From Podospora pseudocomata (lineage: Eukaryota; Ascomycota; Sordariomycetes; Sordariales; Podosporaceae), in assembly GCF_035222375.1 (NCBI RefSeq), contig NC_085889.1, positions 248,001-312,000 on the forward strand: a stretch of DNA of 64,000 nt. The letters run 5' to 3'. The notes under the pieces are model-generated. The model was not told where the DNA came from. It saw nothing but the letters and a program-made list of their open reading frames with translations, and searched no databases. The position numbers and the translations under genes were made by a program. Positions within the stretch are counted from its first letter, which is position 1; each line of letters begins with the position of its first letter. Of the stretch, positions 21,705 through 33,743 are shown piece by piece.

Positions 21705-23391
21705 TCAAGTCTGCCCCTCTTCCTCGGACTTATAAGGCGGATCTTCCTGGTACAGGTGGTACTTGTACCGACTGCCCTCATGATCATCTCTTAACCCATT
21801 TTGGCCCTTCCCATAAATCTTCTCCCTAGCCGTCACCGGTTCCTCACTCGGATCAGGCAGCTCAGGATAGACCCCCCTCCTCCTCAGCTCGGGAATTAAC
21901 AAGTCCACCACCTCTTCAAATGTTCCCGGTGTGGTCACATACCCAATGTTAAACCCGTCCACATCAGCCTCCTTGACCCACCGTTCCAGCTCATCCGCAA
22001 CCGTCTGCGGGCTTCCCACGCTGACCGGACCAAGCCCGCCGATTGCCGCGTGTTCAGCCACCAACCTCGGCGTCCATCTAGGGTGTTCCGTGCTGGCCGT
22101 GGTGAAGTTGTCGAGAATGCTCGTGACCTTGTGTGCCTCAACACTATCCTCCTTGCTTATCTCCTTGTCAAGCGGTAGCTTTGACAGGTCGATTCCTGTC
22201 CAGCCACTCACCAGCACCAGACCTCCAATGGTGGAAGCATACTTCTTGAGTTCTTTCAACTTCTCTTGGGCGAGCTCATCTGTATCGGCAACAATGGGCG
22301 TGAAGGTGGCGAATACCTTGATGGATCTCGGATCACGGCCCTTCTGGGCGGCCAAGGCGCGGATGGCGTCGATCTTTGGCCTCAAGACTGAGGGTGAGTG
22401 ACCAGAGACAAAGATGGCTTCCGCGTGGGTGGCAGCAAAGTCGGAGCCTGCCGAGGAGGTGCCCGCTTGGAAGAGGAAGGGAGTGCGTTGAGGAGAGGGG
22501 TCAACGATATGCTTCGCGTCGAGAGAGAAATATTTGCCTTTGTGGTTGATGGTGCGCACTTGGGCCGGGTCTACGTAGCTGTCGTTGGCTGGGTCTGGGG
22601 AGAGGGCGGTGGGGGACCACGAAGATTCCCATAGCCTGTGGACAGTGTTAATTTGGGCAAATTATCACGAACCTAAGACAAGACGTACTTGTAAAGAACG
22701 CGGAGATATTCATCTGCTTGACGGTAGCGTTCGTCGTGTTCAATAGGATTGTCGAGGCCAATGGCCTTAAAGGCTGACTTCTTCCAAGACGTCACTATAT
22801 TCCAACCGATACGACCCTGTGTGAAGTGATCCAGAGTCGAAAAGCGTTTGGCTAGAAGATAAGGTGGCTCAAAACTGGTCGAGGCTGTGATGGCAAACGA
22901 CAAATTCTTGGTCACTGCTGCCATGGCTGAGATGGGCTGGAAATCCTGTCAATGGATGGTTCACAATCCCATGAACAAAAAAAAGAAATGGGAAAGACTG
23001 ACAATTGTTGGGTCGGTTATTGGCCATTGTGCCGCTCGCCTGATGCAATTGTCAACGCTCCCTTCGTATGTGTCGTAGCCACCATATGTGTCGGCGAGGA
23101 ACAGAGCGTTGACCCCTCCCCTCTCAAGAAGTTTGGCGAGTTCAATCCAGTAATCAAGCCTGCGCTTGGTTGCCGACTTGTCAACTGGATTCTGTTTCAG
23201 TTATCAGTACAGTGGTTCAAATCGCACAGTACATGCATAACAGGGGTTTATCGTCGCACCTTCCATTGTCCTGGAGACAGGTGCCCGACAGTGCTCATAT
23301 CGAAAGCATTGATGAGGATGTGTTTCTTGCCGTTCCCAAGCTCATAATGAGCCCCGTTGGGAACTGGTGGTTGTTGGTTTGTGTTCGACAT
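21705..23391 (-). CDS. NtaA/SsuD-like FMN-dependent monooxygenase, copy 1
   Basis: The model has four minus-strand exons, 23391-23260, 23191-23003, 22936-22689 and 22635-21705, giving 499 aa. The protein begins MSNTNQQPPVPNGAHYELGN. The bacterial-luciferase-like fold of the nitrilotriacetate/alkanesulfonate/DszA monooxygenase group is clear: HILINAFDMSTVGHLSPGQW, LFLADTYGGYDTYEGS, AKRFSTLDHFTQGRIGWNIV, PSPQRTPFLFQAGTSSAG and LVAEHAAIGGLGPVSVGSP. Such enzymes use reduced FMN from a partner reductase and O2 to oxidise a small molecule. No flavin reductase is seen nearby. All three introns keep the frame; the second donor (GTCAGT) is weak. A paralogue lies at 37885-39637 with about the same exon plan. 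No targeting signal is present. Confidence 0.9.
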
Positions 23392-23946
23392 TCTAACTTG
23401 TGATTTGTGGAAAGGAAGAGTGGAATGTGAAGAAGAGTAGTCGCAGCTTGAACAAACATGAGAGTCGGAGAGTCAAGTGTTTATATATATAGGCATCTAA
23501 CGAGTCCAGAATGTCTTGTACCAAACCAGGGCCATTTGCATGAGGTACAAGTCTTGCTGGTTCGCAGCAGGGAGGGGTTTATCTCTGAATTCATGTTGTA
23601 ATTCACCGGCCGATGGTGTCATGCATTGTCCCGGCAAACTGCAGCCACATTCCTGCCAATGATGAACCATCAGAATGGCGTCGTATTACGGATTGAAGAC
23701 AAATTCTTAGCCTCATGCACACCGCGGTAGACCGGTCATCTCATCTTCAGCAATTACAAGGCCAGCAGAACCGAACAATCACCATATCAGCCCAACTCCA
23801 GCATGAGACGTTTCAGTGGTGTTCTATTGTGGCAGACTGCAAAAAACCCAAAACGATATGTTATGTGTGGAATAGCTTCAAAATAGATTGGTATGCAAGA
23901 CCATCTAATAAAGAAAAAAAGAAATCAAAAAGAAATCAAAAAGATG
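23392..23946. other. Intergenic, promoter of flavin monooxygenase 1
   Basis: No gene. The promoter of the minus-strand monooxygenase is on the left, with a TATA-like run at 23481-23491 about 90 bp from its ATG. The tRNA gene is at the right edge. Confidence 0.5.
23481..23491 (-). promoter_or_regulatory. TATA-like element of monooxygenase 1
   Basis: TTATATATATA lies about 90-100 bp upstream of the start codon at 23391. The match and position are good; no other support. Confidence 0.45.
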
Positions 23947-24031
23947 TGCCCCCACGCGGGATTGAACCGCGGACCTCATCATGTCACAGAATGTTTACGA
24001 GTGATGCGCTCTACCACTGAGCTATACGGGC
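23947..24031 (-). tRNA. tRNA-Thr (anticodon CGU), with short intron
   Basis: The minus strand folds as a tRNA. The 5' acceptor strand GCCCGTA pairs imperfectly (one G-G mismatch, one U-G) with the 3' strand TGGGGGC. The D-arm TAGCTCAGTGGTAGAGC matches box A, and the T-arm CGCGGTTCAATCCCGCG has the B-box GGTTCAATCC. The anticodon stem CATCA/TGATG flanks loop CTCGTAA once a 13-nt intron after position 37 is removed, giving anticodon CGU, which reads ACG (Thr). It lies between the flavin monooxygenase and UNC93-like genes, 80 bp from the latter's stop codon. Confidence 0.88.
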
Positions 24032-24111
24032 CTCTAGAACTCAGTTGATGACAGGTTCGAATTTTCGGTCCATGAAAGGCTCACCACAAACTTCCCACTG
24101 CCAATGGCTAT

Positions 24112-25705
24112 TCACAATCCCTTGTCGTCGCTCTTCAAGCTCGGTGTTTCCGCTGACGACGCCCGCTCCTCCACGAACTCCACTTTGGAGGTGCCAAACT
24201 CGCGCACAACCAACCAAGCCGGGAAGATGGCGATGGCCCACAGTCCAAAATTAATGTAAACACCCCCAACCTCAGCAAAGACCACGAGCGAAGTGAGGCC
24301 GTAGCTGACAGCCTGCCACGCCGACTCGGTTCCCCGCAGAAGCGCGGCATAGCGGACCACCTCCGACTCATCTTTGGCCAAGTTGTGGATGATGAAGTAC
24401 AGAAACATGTAGTTCAGCTGGAAGCCAACGGTCAAAAACACGAAAACACCGAAGCCCTCACCGAAGTTCCCGTCAACCCAGTCGAACGTTGGTCTGGTGA
24501 CGCGATAGCGGGTGACAAGAACCGTCGCCCACGTCCACCAAGCGCCCTGCAGAACCACAATGACCCAGAAGCTGGTGCGAGCACGGGTCGTGAGAGCAAT
24601 TCTTGTGCGATCAATCCAGGCCTATCATGATACGGCTGCTGTTAGCCTGATTAACAAATTGAAGGTGGAACGAAGATGGAACTTACACCGAGTATCCACC
24701 CCGAAACAACAGCAATGATGCCAGACAAGAACGATCCCAAAGCACGAGATCGGACAGAGAACCACACTGTTTCCTGTTAGTTCTTTTTCCTCGCTGTCGA
24801 CTGTCAAGACCAAACTTACTAGCAAGATAGGTGAAGTAGACTGCCTCTGCAAAGACAGCCTGTCCGATGAACAACACCATCAAGAGAAACTTGTTGCCCA
24901 CGAACAGCCTCGCCGTCTCCTTGAGCTCAAAGAGAGGACCGCGCGTGATGGCCAGCCCCACCTTCTTGCCATCTGTTCTCTCGACCTTGTCCGGTGCATT
25001 GAGCAAAAATCCGAAGAGGGGACCAGTGCACTGCACTGCAATGAACACCAGGAAGACTGTGTATGACACTTTGCCAGCCTCGCTGTTCTTGGCATTGAGA
25101 CCAAGGTTGATCGCACCGCCCAGAATCTGACCAGCCAGTCGATATGTCAGCCAGTAGCCGATAGCTTTGCCCCTGTTCCAAGGCTCTGGATAAGCAATGG
25201 CAATAGCAGCCTCGGCCATCCAAAACACACCGGCCGAGATACCGCAGAGCGCAGCACCCAACAAGACGAGCCATTGGGTCCCGAAGCGGTTATTGGTGTA
25301 AAGGCCCGCTGCATATGGCGCGTAACCGATCCTGCTCGAAGTCAGTCGTCAGAGTCCAACCGACAAAATCTCCTCCTTGCTATTCCCCAGGGCAACGCAC
25401 GTTCCGAAAATAAGAGCACCCTTGATCCCGACGTAGTGCACCAAAGTACTGGAGAAGTAGCACGATACCACCATGAGACAGAAAGTCAGAGCATTGGCTG
25501 CATTGATGAGCTGTGGTGAGGCAGCGCCGCCGGCCCCAAGCGAGTTCATGGCGCCCCAAATTCCCGGTGCCGCCAGATTGCACAAACCCAGAACGGTCAT
25601 GTTCCAAAAGGTGGAACGGTACCATTTGACCGGATGCAATTCAGATTTGGGAGGCTCGACTTCACCCTCATTGTGACGCGAAACAGTGTTGTCGTGGAAG
25701 GCCAT
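24112..25705 (-). CDS. UNC93-like major facilitator transporter
   Basis: The model has four minus-strand exons, 25705-25401, 25331-24820, 24766-24687 and 24621-24112, giving 468 aa. The start is MAFHDNTVSRHNEGEVEP. After a short hydrophilic N-terminus come about eleven to twelve hydrophobic segments in the UNC93/DUF895 arrangement, with GLCNLAAPGIWGAMNSLGAG in the first, IGYAPYAAGLY after the first intron, and WMAEAAIAIAYPEPWNRGKA, a typical loop of this family. All introns (69, 53 and 63 nt) restore the frame with normal donors (GTGCGT, GTAAGT, GTAAGT). The fungal members are uncharacterised membrane transporters. Position among oxidative enzymes suggests import or export of their substrate, but this is inference. 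Confidence 0.9.
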
Positions 25706-26518
25706 TGTGCCTTGACTGTCTGGAAACAGACTTGCTGGAAGGCTCGGGGAGCAAAAACAGGAAATGGTAAGAGGTGATAACAAAGGATTCTTTCTGATAT
25801 GGAAGTTTGGATGACACCTGGGCAGTTTTATATATTTGCGCAACAGTTGCACGCACCTCGGCACTCACATATCCAGTTCTTCAGGAAAGCAATTAGCAGG
25901 TGCTGTTCAGTCTCACTGAGGTAATCAGACCTCAGCGGTGAAAGGCAGGAGCTATAGTCCCAGGAAGGAAGCCTTGGATCTTGAGCTGGACCGGTCTCGG
26001 CTTGTCTTGCGAACAATGATCAATAAGCACGCAATGCTCCCGAGACGGCAAGGCAACCTCAACCCCCACACCCGGAAGCCTGGTAACTTGGCGATAGCGC
26101 CACCCGCGCCGTTGTGTCGTCTTGAACCGTTGTTCACACCCGGTCGTTATATCCGGTGAGCATGAGGACTCGGGCCCGGATTTACCTTCCACTTCTGGTT
26201 TTGACGTGTACCAGGCTTGCGGTAGGATTGGGCATGGTAAAGCCTGTGATGGTGACACAAGCAAGGTAATCCAGGCTAAAATGACGATATAATACCAGAT
26301 CCGCGGAACCGAATACGTTGAACATTGACGACCGAACACACCACGGCTACCTGGTTAGGTACCTTGGGTAGGTACCGAATTCTCCTGGGTGCGTACTATC
26401 GTCGGGAGCTCACAGAACAATCCACCCCACCCGAAAGAGGCCTTCTTTGACAGTAAATAATTGAACATTCATAGGTTTCAAGTTTCTCGACAATCATGCA
26501 ATTCATACTACGAATAAT
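25706..26518. other. Intergenic region
   Basis: Promoter of the UNC93-like gene (TATA-like TTTATATATT at 25827-25836, about 120 bp upstream of its ATG) and the 3' end of the BVMO gene. The TAGGTACC sequence is repeated near 26355 and 26370. No other gene. Confidence 0.5.
25827..25836 (-). promoter_or_regulatory. TATA-like element of the UNC93-like gene
   Basis: A TTTATATATT tract in a plausible position upstream of the minus-strand start at 25705. Confidence 0.35.
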
Positions 26519-28521
26519 CTAGGGTAGATCCCACCAACTCTCATGCAGGTCCTTCAGATTCACCTCCCCCGGCAATCGCAAATACGAGGTCATGTCCGAG
26601 TTCTCATCTGCCTCCTTGCTTGTCCAGCCATTCCCAAAATACCATGCAAACCGATTGCCCTCAGGCCCGAGATACGTGTACTCCCAGTCCTCCCATCTGG
26701 GCTCTCTTCTCACAGCCGTGACATGGCCTGCGCTTCCTGGCCAGATGCCGTGGATTCTACCGCCTGGACGCCCGCCATTGTACCAACTGCTACAATTATC
26801 ACTAAGAACAGTCGAGGTAAAAAAGGCATCAGAGTACTCGACGAACTCATCAGCTGCTCTCCTGGATGGCTGGATGCTCTTGATCCCCTCTCTTGCTACC
26901 TTCCTCAGGATCTTGGCGAAACACACCAGTTGGACCTCGACGGAATGCGGGACAGTACCCGACGGACCTGTTCCGTGGGGACCATGGACGAACAGCAAGT
27001 TGGGGAAGCCCGGGGTGGCGAGACCAAGATAGGTGTACGGGAAGCCATAGCCAGTCTTTGACTCTGGATCCCAGAGCTCCCTCAACTCTGTCCCATCCTG
27101 TCCCTTGATGGGGAATGGTGTCACCATGTCCACGTTCGCACCCGTCGCGCAAAAGACAGCATCGACCTTCCTTTCTCTGCCATCCACTGTGACGATTCCA
27201 TCTTCTGTGAACCTCGCGATCCGCGAAGTGATGTACTCGACATTATCTTCCGAGATGGCCTCCAGGTATCCCGGCCCTGGTGTCAGGCGTCTGCAGTTTG
27301 GTGAAAAGTCTGGAACGATATGCTCCAACAACTCTGGCTTCTTCTTCAACCTCTGCTTCATGATCTCGATGAACCTTTCCCGAAGATCAATATTCGTCTC
27401 CGACCCCCTGAAGAAGGCGGAGAACCTCCTCCAGTACTTGTCTTCCAGCTCTTTTCTGAACCTAAGGTACGCCGTCGGATCCCTCGCAAACAACTCCTTC
27501 TGCTCCTCAGAATAAGGCTGAGGACCAGCAGTCCGTTCATCACCCGCCCAGCTGCCTGCAATCCAAGTCTTGTTTCTCGCATAATGATCCAACTGCTTCA
27601 CCCTCTTTTGCAGATTGGCCACCAGCTGAATCCCAGAAGCACCATTCCCAATCACCGCCACAGTCTTGCCGTCAACATCAAACTCCCCATCCCAATGTGA
27701 TGCATGTCTCAGGTGGCCCTTGTACGACTCGATCCCTTCGTAGTCTGGCAGCTTCCAGGCGTTGAACCGCCCAATGGCGTTCAATACAAAGTTGAACTCC
27801 TCGACCTTTGGTCCTTCCTCCTCTTTGTGTTGGGTGCTGACTTTCCAGACTGACTTGCCCGCATCCCACTCGAGTGACTGGACTCTGGTGCCGAATCGTG
27901 CGAGCCGGTAGACATCGTGCTTCTTGGCGACGGATTGCCAGTAGTCTCTGATTTCGCCGCCGGGGGCGAACTGGTCGGACCAGTCGGTTTTGGGCTCGAA
28001 GGTCGATTGGTAGACGTGGGAGGGGATGTCGCAACGGACGCCGGGGTAGGTGTTTTCGAGCCAGGTGCCGCCCTGTTGGTCAGGTCACGAGTTAGCACTT
28101 ATATGGGAGGAAGGCATTTACAAGAACACCTCATCTTGGGACTTACAAAGTCGTCGTTCTTCTCAAAGATCGTCAGTTGGATGTTGGGGACTTTGGCAGG
28201 AAGCAGGATGCCAGCTGTGATTCCCGCTAGACCACCGCCGATGACAGCTACTTTGAGGGCACGGGGCTGGTCAATGAAGCGGTCGACGAGGGTGATTCGG
28301 GACTTGGGATATGTAGGGATCCGCTGGGGAATCGTTGTGGTGGAAGGGGGCAGCCCTGGTGAGGTTGCTGGAGTATAGTGGTCTGAATGGGAGTCTGAGT
28401 TGGTGTCGCGATCTGACGAGGACAGCTCGGGAACCTCCAGGGCGGAGATTGACAAGTTGGACAGTTTCTCCGTAGCGTTGATGGCCGCTACGGGGTCTGG
28501 GAGGGTTGTTATGGTGGCCAT
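26519..28521 (-). CDS. Baeyer-Villiger-type FAD/NADPH monooxygenase
   Basis: The model has two minus-strand exons, 28521-28147 and 28072-26519, giving 642 aa, with a 74-nt intron (GTAAGT, CAACAG). The first 70 residues are Ser/Thr-rich and low complexity. The FAD-binding Rossmann motif VAVIGGGLAGI lies at about residues 91-101, followed by GGTWLENTYPGVRCDIP, the family-typical block after the flavin site. The BVMO/FMO fingerprint YKGHLRHASHWD is near residue 242 (consensus F/Y-x-G-x3-H-x3-W-P/D). The NADPH-binding VAVIGNGASGIQLV follows, and FCATGANVDMVTPFPI is the later ATG motif. The family inserts oxygen next to a ketone or oxidises heteroatoms. The substrate is unknown. It diverges from an MFS transporter gene across a 1.4 kb promoter region. 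Confidence 0.92.
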
Positions 28522-29934
28522 GATGTTTGGGTGTCTAATTCAACGAAGTCAACAGAATCGAAATCGCACCACAAAGAAGCACTCGATGCGCTACAGCCTC
28601 TCTAATACCTGTTACCAAACCCTCGCGGACAGGTGCACACCCTCCATCACATCTCCAGGCCCTCTATGCCACCATCATGCAGTCACAAATGTCGTGATCT
28701 GATTCCCCGGCCCCCGCCTTCGCTCTCTTCACGCCAGCTTCCAGATAACCCTCTCCCGGAAGCCGACCGGCAACATGAACAATAACACCATCCGCGGGGT
28801 CAATGCCATCATGCCTCTGTACCAGCTTCCTGCCCTGTTCGTTATCCCCCACGCCGCTCGTTGATCCACAGCACCGAAGATCCCGCCTCCTTATTCCCGG
28901 ACTCCATCACCACATGTGGGTGTCGAAGTCAGGTACCAATTGGAAGGATGACAATAATTCTTGGGAGTGCAGTGACACCAACGACAACTTCAATTGCGCC
29001 ATGTTGTGTCACTTTAGCATGCTTTTAGAGGTTCCACTCAGGTGTTTACTATGCAAAAAGGGGGTCGGTTGGTAGATCGAACTGATAACGGGGTACGGGG
29101 TTTGGTGCCGATTAGCGTTGGATCAGGATGGTGTGATTGACGCGCGGTTGAGCTTAGAGGACTAGCACAGGCGGGTCTTGGCTTTATGGGGAGTTCATCG
29201 GGGGCAGCGAGGATGAAAGTTTTGTTGTGCATTCACATTCTGCTGTGTCAGTGAGCTTTTCAGTAGTATGAAGTCCAGTTCCAGTCTCGATGTAAACATG
29301 GGGCAAAAAATAAAGAGTGTTGGGGGCCATTCAGGGGTAATCATCATGGGTAAAACCCTAACCCTTCCCAGCCATGGGATACTCGAGCACCACTGCTTTT
29401 GCATCCTTCCACGTTGAGGTATTTGGCTGTGGTAAAATCCCATTGTAATGGGAATTTTCAAGCTTCATTCATCACATATTGCCGGAACAATCTGTGCAAA
29501 CAGTCGCTAACCTCTCCACAAGCCAAACATCCCGCCTTTCGGTGGTAGAGGGGCCAATCTCCAAACCACCCCATCCCGAGCAACAGTTTTGTTCAATGGT
29601 TTAATGGTCGTGAGTCTCGAGCAGATTCGTGATCCTGCAAAAGGCTGTCGCCACAGAGCCGTAGTCCCTGCACCATCCAATAGTGACAGCCGACTTGGGC
29701 TTGCAGCTGGTAAACCCCAGTTTCCTGGGACCCTTTACGTTGCCGAAACATTGTGCTACATGATCAGAGACAAGTTGATCCCCGACTTAAAAGTGACGTC
29801 GTCCGCATAACCACGCATCTCTTCACCTGTCAAAGCTGCAAGAAGCCGTTTCCTGTCAAGTCCGTTATTGCCAACGGTGACCCATTCCATTGGGGCTTGA
29901 CGTCGATCCTTTCTATCCAGCCCCGGCAGTCAAC
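28522..29934. other. 1.4 kb divergent promoter region, BVMO and MFS
   Basis: It lies between the starts of the BVMO (-) and ACS-type MFS (+) genes. It includes an AAACCCTAACCCT telomere-like motif at 29353-29365. No gene is seen; frames are short and patternless. Confidence 0.5.
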
Positions 29935-31488
29935 ATGACAACCAAAACCTCATCACCAGAGAAGCGAAAATGGTACCAGATACAATGGTTCCAACCGCAA
30001 GACACGCCTCGCGAGAGGAAACTTATCAACAAGCTCGATCTCCTGATTGTGCCCTACGCCTTTTTGGCATATTGGGTCAAGTACATGGACCAATCCAACC
30101 TCAGTATGCCTTCTATCACTGCCTCAAGCCCGAGCTATACTAACACCTACTAACACGACACAGACAACGCCTACGTCGCCGGCCTGAAAGAAGACCTCGG
30201 CTTCCAAGGCAACGAGCTGGTCCAGCTCCAGACAATGTACATCATCGGCGCCGTCCTCGGTCAAATCCCATTCATGTTCCTCTTCACCTACGTCCCCATG
30301 CACTGGGTCATTCCATTCCTCGACGTCGCCTGGGGCATCTTCACTCTGCTGCAGTACAGAGTGACGGGTTTTGCCGAGCTGGCCGCCTACCGGTTCCTCG
30401 TCGGGTGGTTCGAGGCGGCCTTCTTCCCGGCCATGCACTACATCTTTGGGGCTTGGTACCGGAGTGATGAGATCGCTCGGAGAGGTGGTGTTTTCTACCT
30501 TGGACTGACGCTGGGAACGCTCACCGCGGGGCTGATCCAGGCTGGCGCGAGCCAACGTCTTGAGGGAGTCAAGGGGTTGGCGGGGTGGAGGTGGATGTAC
30601 ATTATTTGTGCGCTCATCACCATTCCGATTGGCATCATTGGGTATTTTGTTCTCCCCGGGACACCAGACAGGCCGAACGGATTACTGTTGTCGGAGGAAG
30701 ATGTCGCTGTTGCCAAGGAGCGTCTGCAGAGAGATGGCCACGTCACCGAGGGAAAGTTCTCGTGGAAGGGACTGGCCAAGATTGCAAAGACGTGGCACTT
30801 TTGGGGTTTGATCTTGTTTGACGTACTCTTCTGGAATGGAAGCATAAACACTTCGACCGGTGGCTATCTTCTCTGGATCAAGAGTCTGGGGAGGTTCTCC
30901 AAGGCGAGGGTGAACGAGCTTGGCACCATCTCGCCGGCGCTGGGTATATTTTACACGGTGGCGATCTGCTTCGCTTCGGATTTGGTGTTGGGACCGGCGT
31001 GGGCTATCACGGTGGCTCATGTCTGGAATATCATTGGTCTGATCATTCAGGTTATCTGGGAGGTGCCTGAGGGTGCGTTGTGGTTTTCCTTCATGACGAC
31101 TTACAGCGCTGTGGCTATGAGTTCGGTATTGTACGGATGGGTCAACAGTCAGCTCAAGGCAGCCCCAGCGGAAAGAGCATTCACGTTGGTTCTTATCAAC
31201 ACTGTTGCTCAGAGCACTACGGCCTGGACGCCTCTTTTGGTCTTCAAGACGGTTGAGGGGCCGAGATTTACCAAGGGTTACTCTTTCGTTTTGGCCAACG
31301 CCGTTTGTTTGATTGGCATGGCGCATGTGTTGAGGATATATCTTGCTAAAAAGGAGTAAGTTTTCGAGAGATAACCTCATGAACCGACGCTAACACTCTG
31401 CCACAGCGCCAAGAGAGCAGACGCCGAATCTGGTTCAACGACGGGGACATCACTGGCCGAGGGCAACAAGGCGGCTGAGAAGATTTGA
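29935..31488 (+). CDS. MFS transporter, allantoate-permease (Dal5/ACS) type
   Basis: The model has three exons, 29935-30103, 30164-31355 and 31407-31488, giving 480 aa. The start is MTTKTSSPEKRKWYQIQWFQ. Twelve hydrophobic helices are predicted, with the anion:cation symporter hallmarks: KLDLLIVPYAFLAYWVKYMD in the first helix, AAYRFLVGWFEAAFFPAMHY in TM4-5, and the TPDRPN loop after TM6. This family imports organic anions such as allantoate, nicotinate, pantothenate or thiazole compounds. Introns of 60 and 51 nt are clean (GTATGC-CAG, GTAAGT-CAG), and the last exon encodes the hydrophilic C-terminus. It diverges from the BVMO gene, so the two may be co-regulated. The cargo is unknown. Confidence 0.92.
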
Positions 31489-31521
31489 GACGCAATATTC
31501 GATTTGTTATTTATCTCCAAC

Positions 31522-32319
31522 TCATCTCCCACAGTTCCTGGTCGAGCAAACAGTATTCTCGTGAATATACCGAATCTCACCCGACTCCACCCTGATCAAG
31601 TTGTTCGTCTGCGTGCCCGGATGTCTCGGGATAGCAGCGTCGAGAAAAGGGAACAGATGGAAGATATCCACCGCGCCCAATTCCTCGTCAATTGTGTACC
31701 GCTGATTGCTGACGTTGAACGGGGGCGGGAAGTTGAGGAGGCAGTTGCTGGTGATGTAGAAACCTCCCTCAAGACGGGCGCAGTTCTTGGCAAAAACAGG
31801 CTTGACGGTATGGTTGCCCCATGCATCGATGTACGCATCTCCCGCTGCTTTGAGAGCCTCCCGAGATTCACGCTTTTCCACTGGGACAGGGGCCCAGCTT
31901 TCCTGTCGATTGTAGATCAGGGACCCAGTCGCGTTGAACAGCCAGTCGCCTGTGTCACACACGATTGAGTCGATGTGTGTAACCTTGCTGTCGGTAAAAG
32001 CAAGCCTTGTGCCAATGACGTAGGGGTGTTCTGTGGTGGCGACGATTTCGGTGTATGAGGCGCATTGGGTGGTGTCGTAGATGCTGAGGTTGAAGTCGAT
32101 CTTGATGCCTTGCGACAGGACCCCTGTGGAGATGTTCACAAGAGCGTCGTTCTCGTAGTAGTCGACATCGCTCGATAGTGTCGAGAAGGTCGGCTCTCCA
32201 GCAGTGAGTGCATCCAGGTATTCTGCCGTTGCAGCCTTCAGGAAGTCTCGGGTGCAGGGAGTTTGGCCCAGAACTGGCAAAGCCAGGGCGATGCTGGTAA
32301 AGAGGAGAGAAGGCAACAT
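31522..32319 (-). CDS. Secreted DUF8021-like protein
   Basis: A single minus-strand exon of 265 aa. The ATG at 32319 is preferred over an in-frame ATG 44 codons upstream because it starts a clear signal peptide (MLPSLLFTSIALALPVLGQ). The mature part has YLDALTAGEP, HIDSIVCDTGDWLFNATG, a dibasic EKRES site, AAGDAYIDAWGN and a Cys-containing C-terminus ending ENTVCSTRNCGR, with several N-glycosylation sequons. This is the pattern of small secreted fungal proteins labelled DUF8021, whose function is not known. Its 3' end faces that of the MFS gene, 33 bp away. Confidence 0.83.
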   Translation of the reverse strand: MLPSLLFTSIALALPVLGQTPCTRDFLKAATAEYLDALTAGEPTFSTLSSDVDYYENDALVNISTGVLSQGIKIDFNLSIYDTTQCASYTEIVATTEHPYVIGTRLAFTDSKVTHIDSIVCDTGDWLFNATGSLIYNRQESWAPVPVEKRESREALKAAGDAYIDAWGNHTVKPVFAKNCARLEGGFYITSNCLLNFPPPFNVSNQRYTIDEELGAVDIFHLFPFLDAAIPRHPGTQTNNLIRVESGEIRYIHENTVCSTRNCGR

Positions 32320-33743
32320 GATGGCGGTCGAGACGCTAGAAGCGGTTACTGTCTCTTGGTGAAGCTCAGCATGTTGAAGAATCACTTCCCCATACTTGAA
32401 TTTGTACATGGCAGGAGGTTGTTCTTTGGGGTCAAATGAGGGGGTGACCATCTCGAGTGCCGTCCCGCTGAGATTTAGCCGTCATGTATATGAGAATTCG
32501 GCGTTAGAAAAGCAGCATCCTTACCAGGAGGGGCACAACGGCAAATGGGATTGCTCAATCATTGTTGTTTAAAGCCGCCATAAACCCTCTGATCATCCGG
32601 TGAGGGGAGGGAGTCGTGCATAGTCCCTGAACTGCCGAGTTCACAATACTGCAAACTAATCAGAGCTTCTAGGGTCATGTCAGTATTTGCGAGTGTTGAC
32701 AAGCTTTCAGGGGCTCAGGGGTTTTTTGACAACTGGAGGACACGGACCATACTCTGGTCTTGGGGGGATGACGTCGGTTGACTTGGTAACGAATTGCGAA
32801 AGTTTCCCCGTCGTCAGCAAACGTGCAAACCAGGGGCGCGGAAGCCGGGCGACCCGGCCCCGATCGCTGACAGGGCTGAAGAAGGGCAGGTTGGAGCAGC
32901 AAACCTGGATCGTCGCAAATCGAATCCTTCGTCCAAAGCCCGGCATCTTGGCACCTCAATTTCGCCAATCTCCACCACTTATCTTATCGGCCCCCATTTG
33001 CTGCAACAACGAGGCCCAGTACCACCACCAAGAACGGCCCGCAGGTCTACCAAACATTGCGTTCCTCGAGCCGCATGACCAACTTGGGCATCTACAATGC
33101 TAATAATCCGAGGTCGAAAACTTGAGTCCGAATCGCCGCCACCACCGTCCCCTCCGGGCACTGGGGGTCTCTTCGTCGGCCACCCATGAATGTGGGAAGG
33201 ATTTTGGCCTAGTGTTTCAAAAATCGCCGTCAGTACCAATCGCTGCATGCGGTGAGCGCTTTCCTCTCTCAGCAACGCGTCTTGCTGTGCCGCAGCTAGT
33301 GGCACTGTTTTTGGCACGTTAACCGCTGAGTTTGGACGCCGAGTATGCCCAGAGACTCCAGATCGGCCCTAGCGCACACTGTGCAACGGTTTAGACCACC
33401 AAAGATGTGCAAGACAAGCAGGGAAGCAGGGGGCGGAGTTTGGGGCTTGTCTTGACCTCAACATTGACGGCCAAGAACTCCAGATTTGTCGGCGAGCCAC
33501 TCACGGTGCGACAGAAGGTGCTGCTTTTTTCTCCCTTGCCCTCACTCCCCATGGAGCTTCTTCCTCATCTCTCTCCTCTTCCGCCTTGATGGTTGAAGAA
33601 ACCTAATGTTGCCCAACTCACTCTCAACATACTGATAGCTTTTTGAGTGCCAATGAGCCTCCGCGGTTCAGAGTCATCTGATATTTGCAGTTCGGATCTG
33701 AGGAGGAATCCAAGTGGCCTGGTGGTCACAAATCATTGACACG
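32320..33743. other. Intergenic, divergent promoter region
   Basis: It lies between the DUF8021 (-) and GH72 (+) starts. Several frames over 90 codons exist on both strands at 32675-33320, but they overlap and have no protein-like motifs, so none is called. Confidence 0.45.

Noticed and set aside
32687-33103. 138-codon plus-strand frame
   Set aside because: It overlaps other frames on both strands in the DUF8021/GH72 promoter region and has no recognisable motif.
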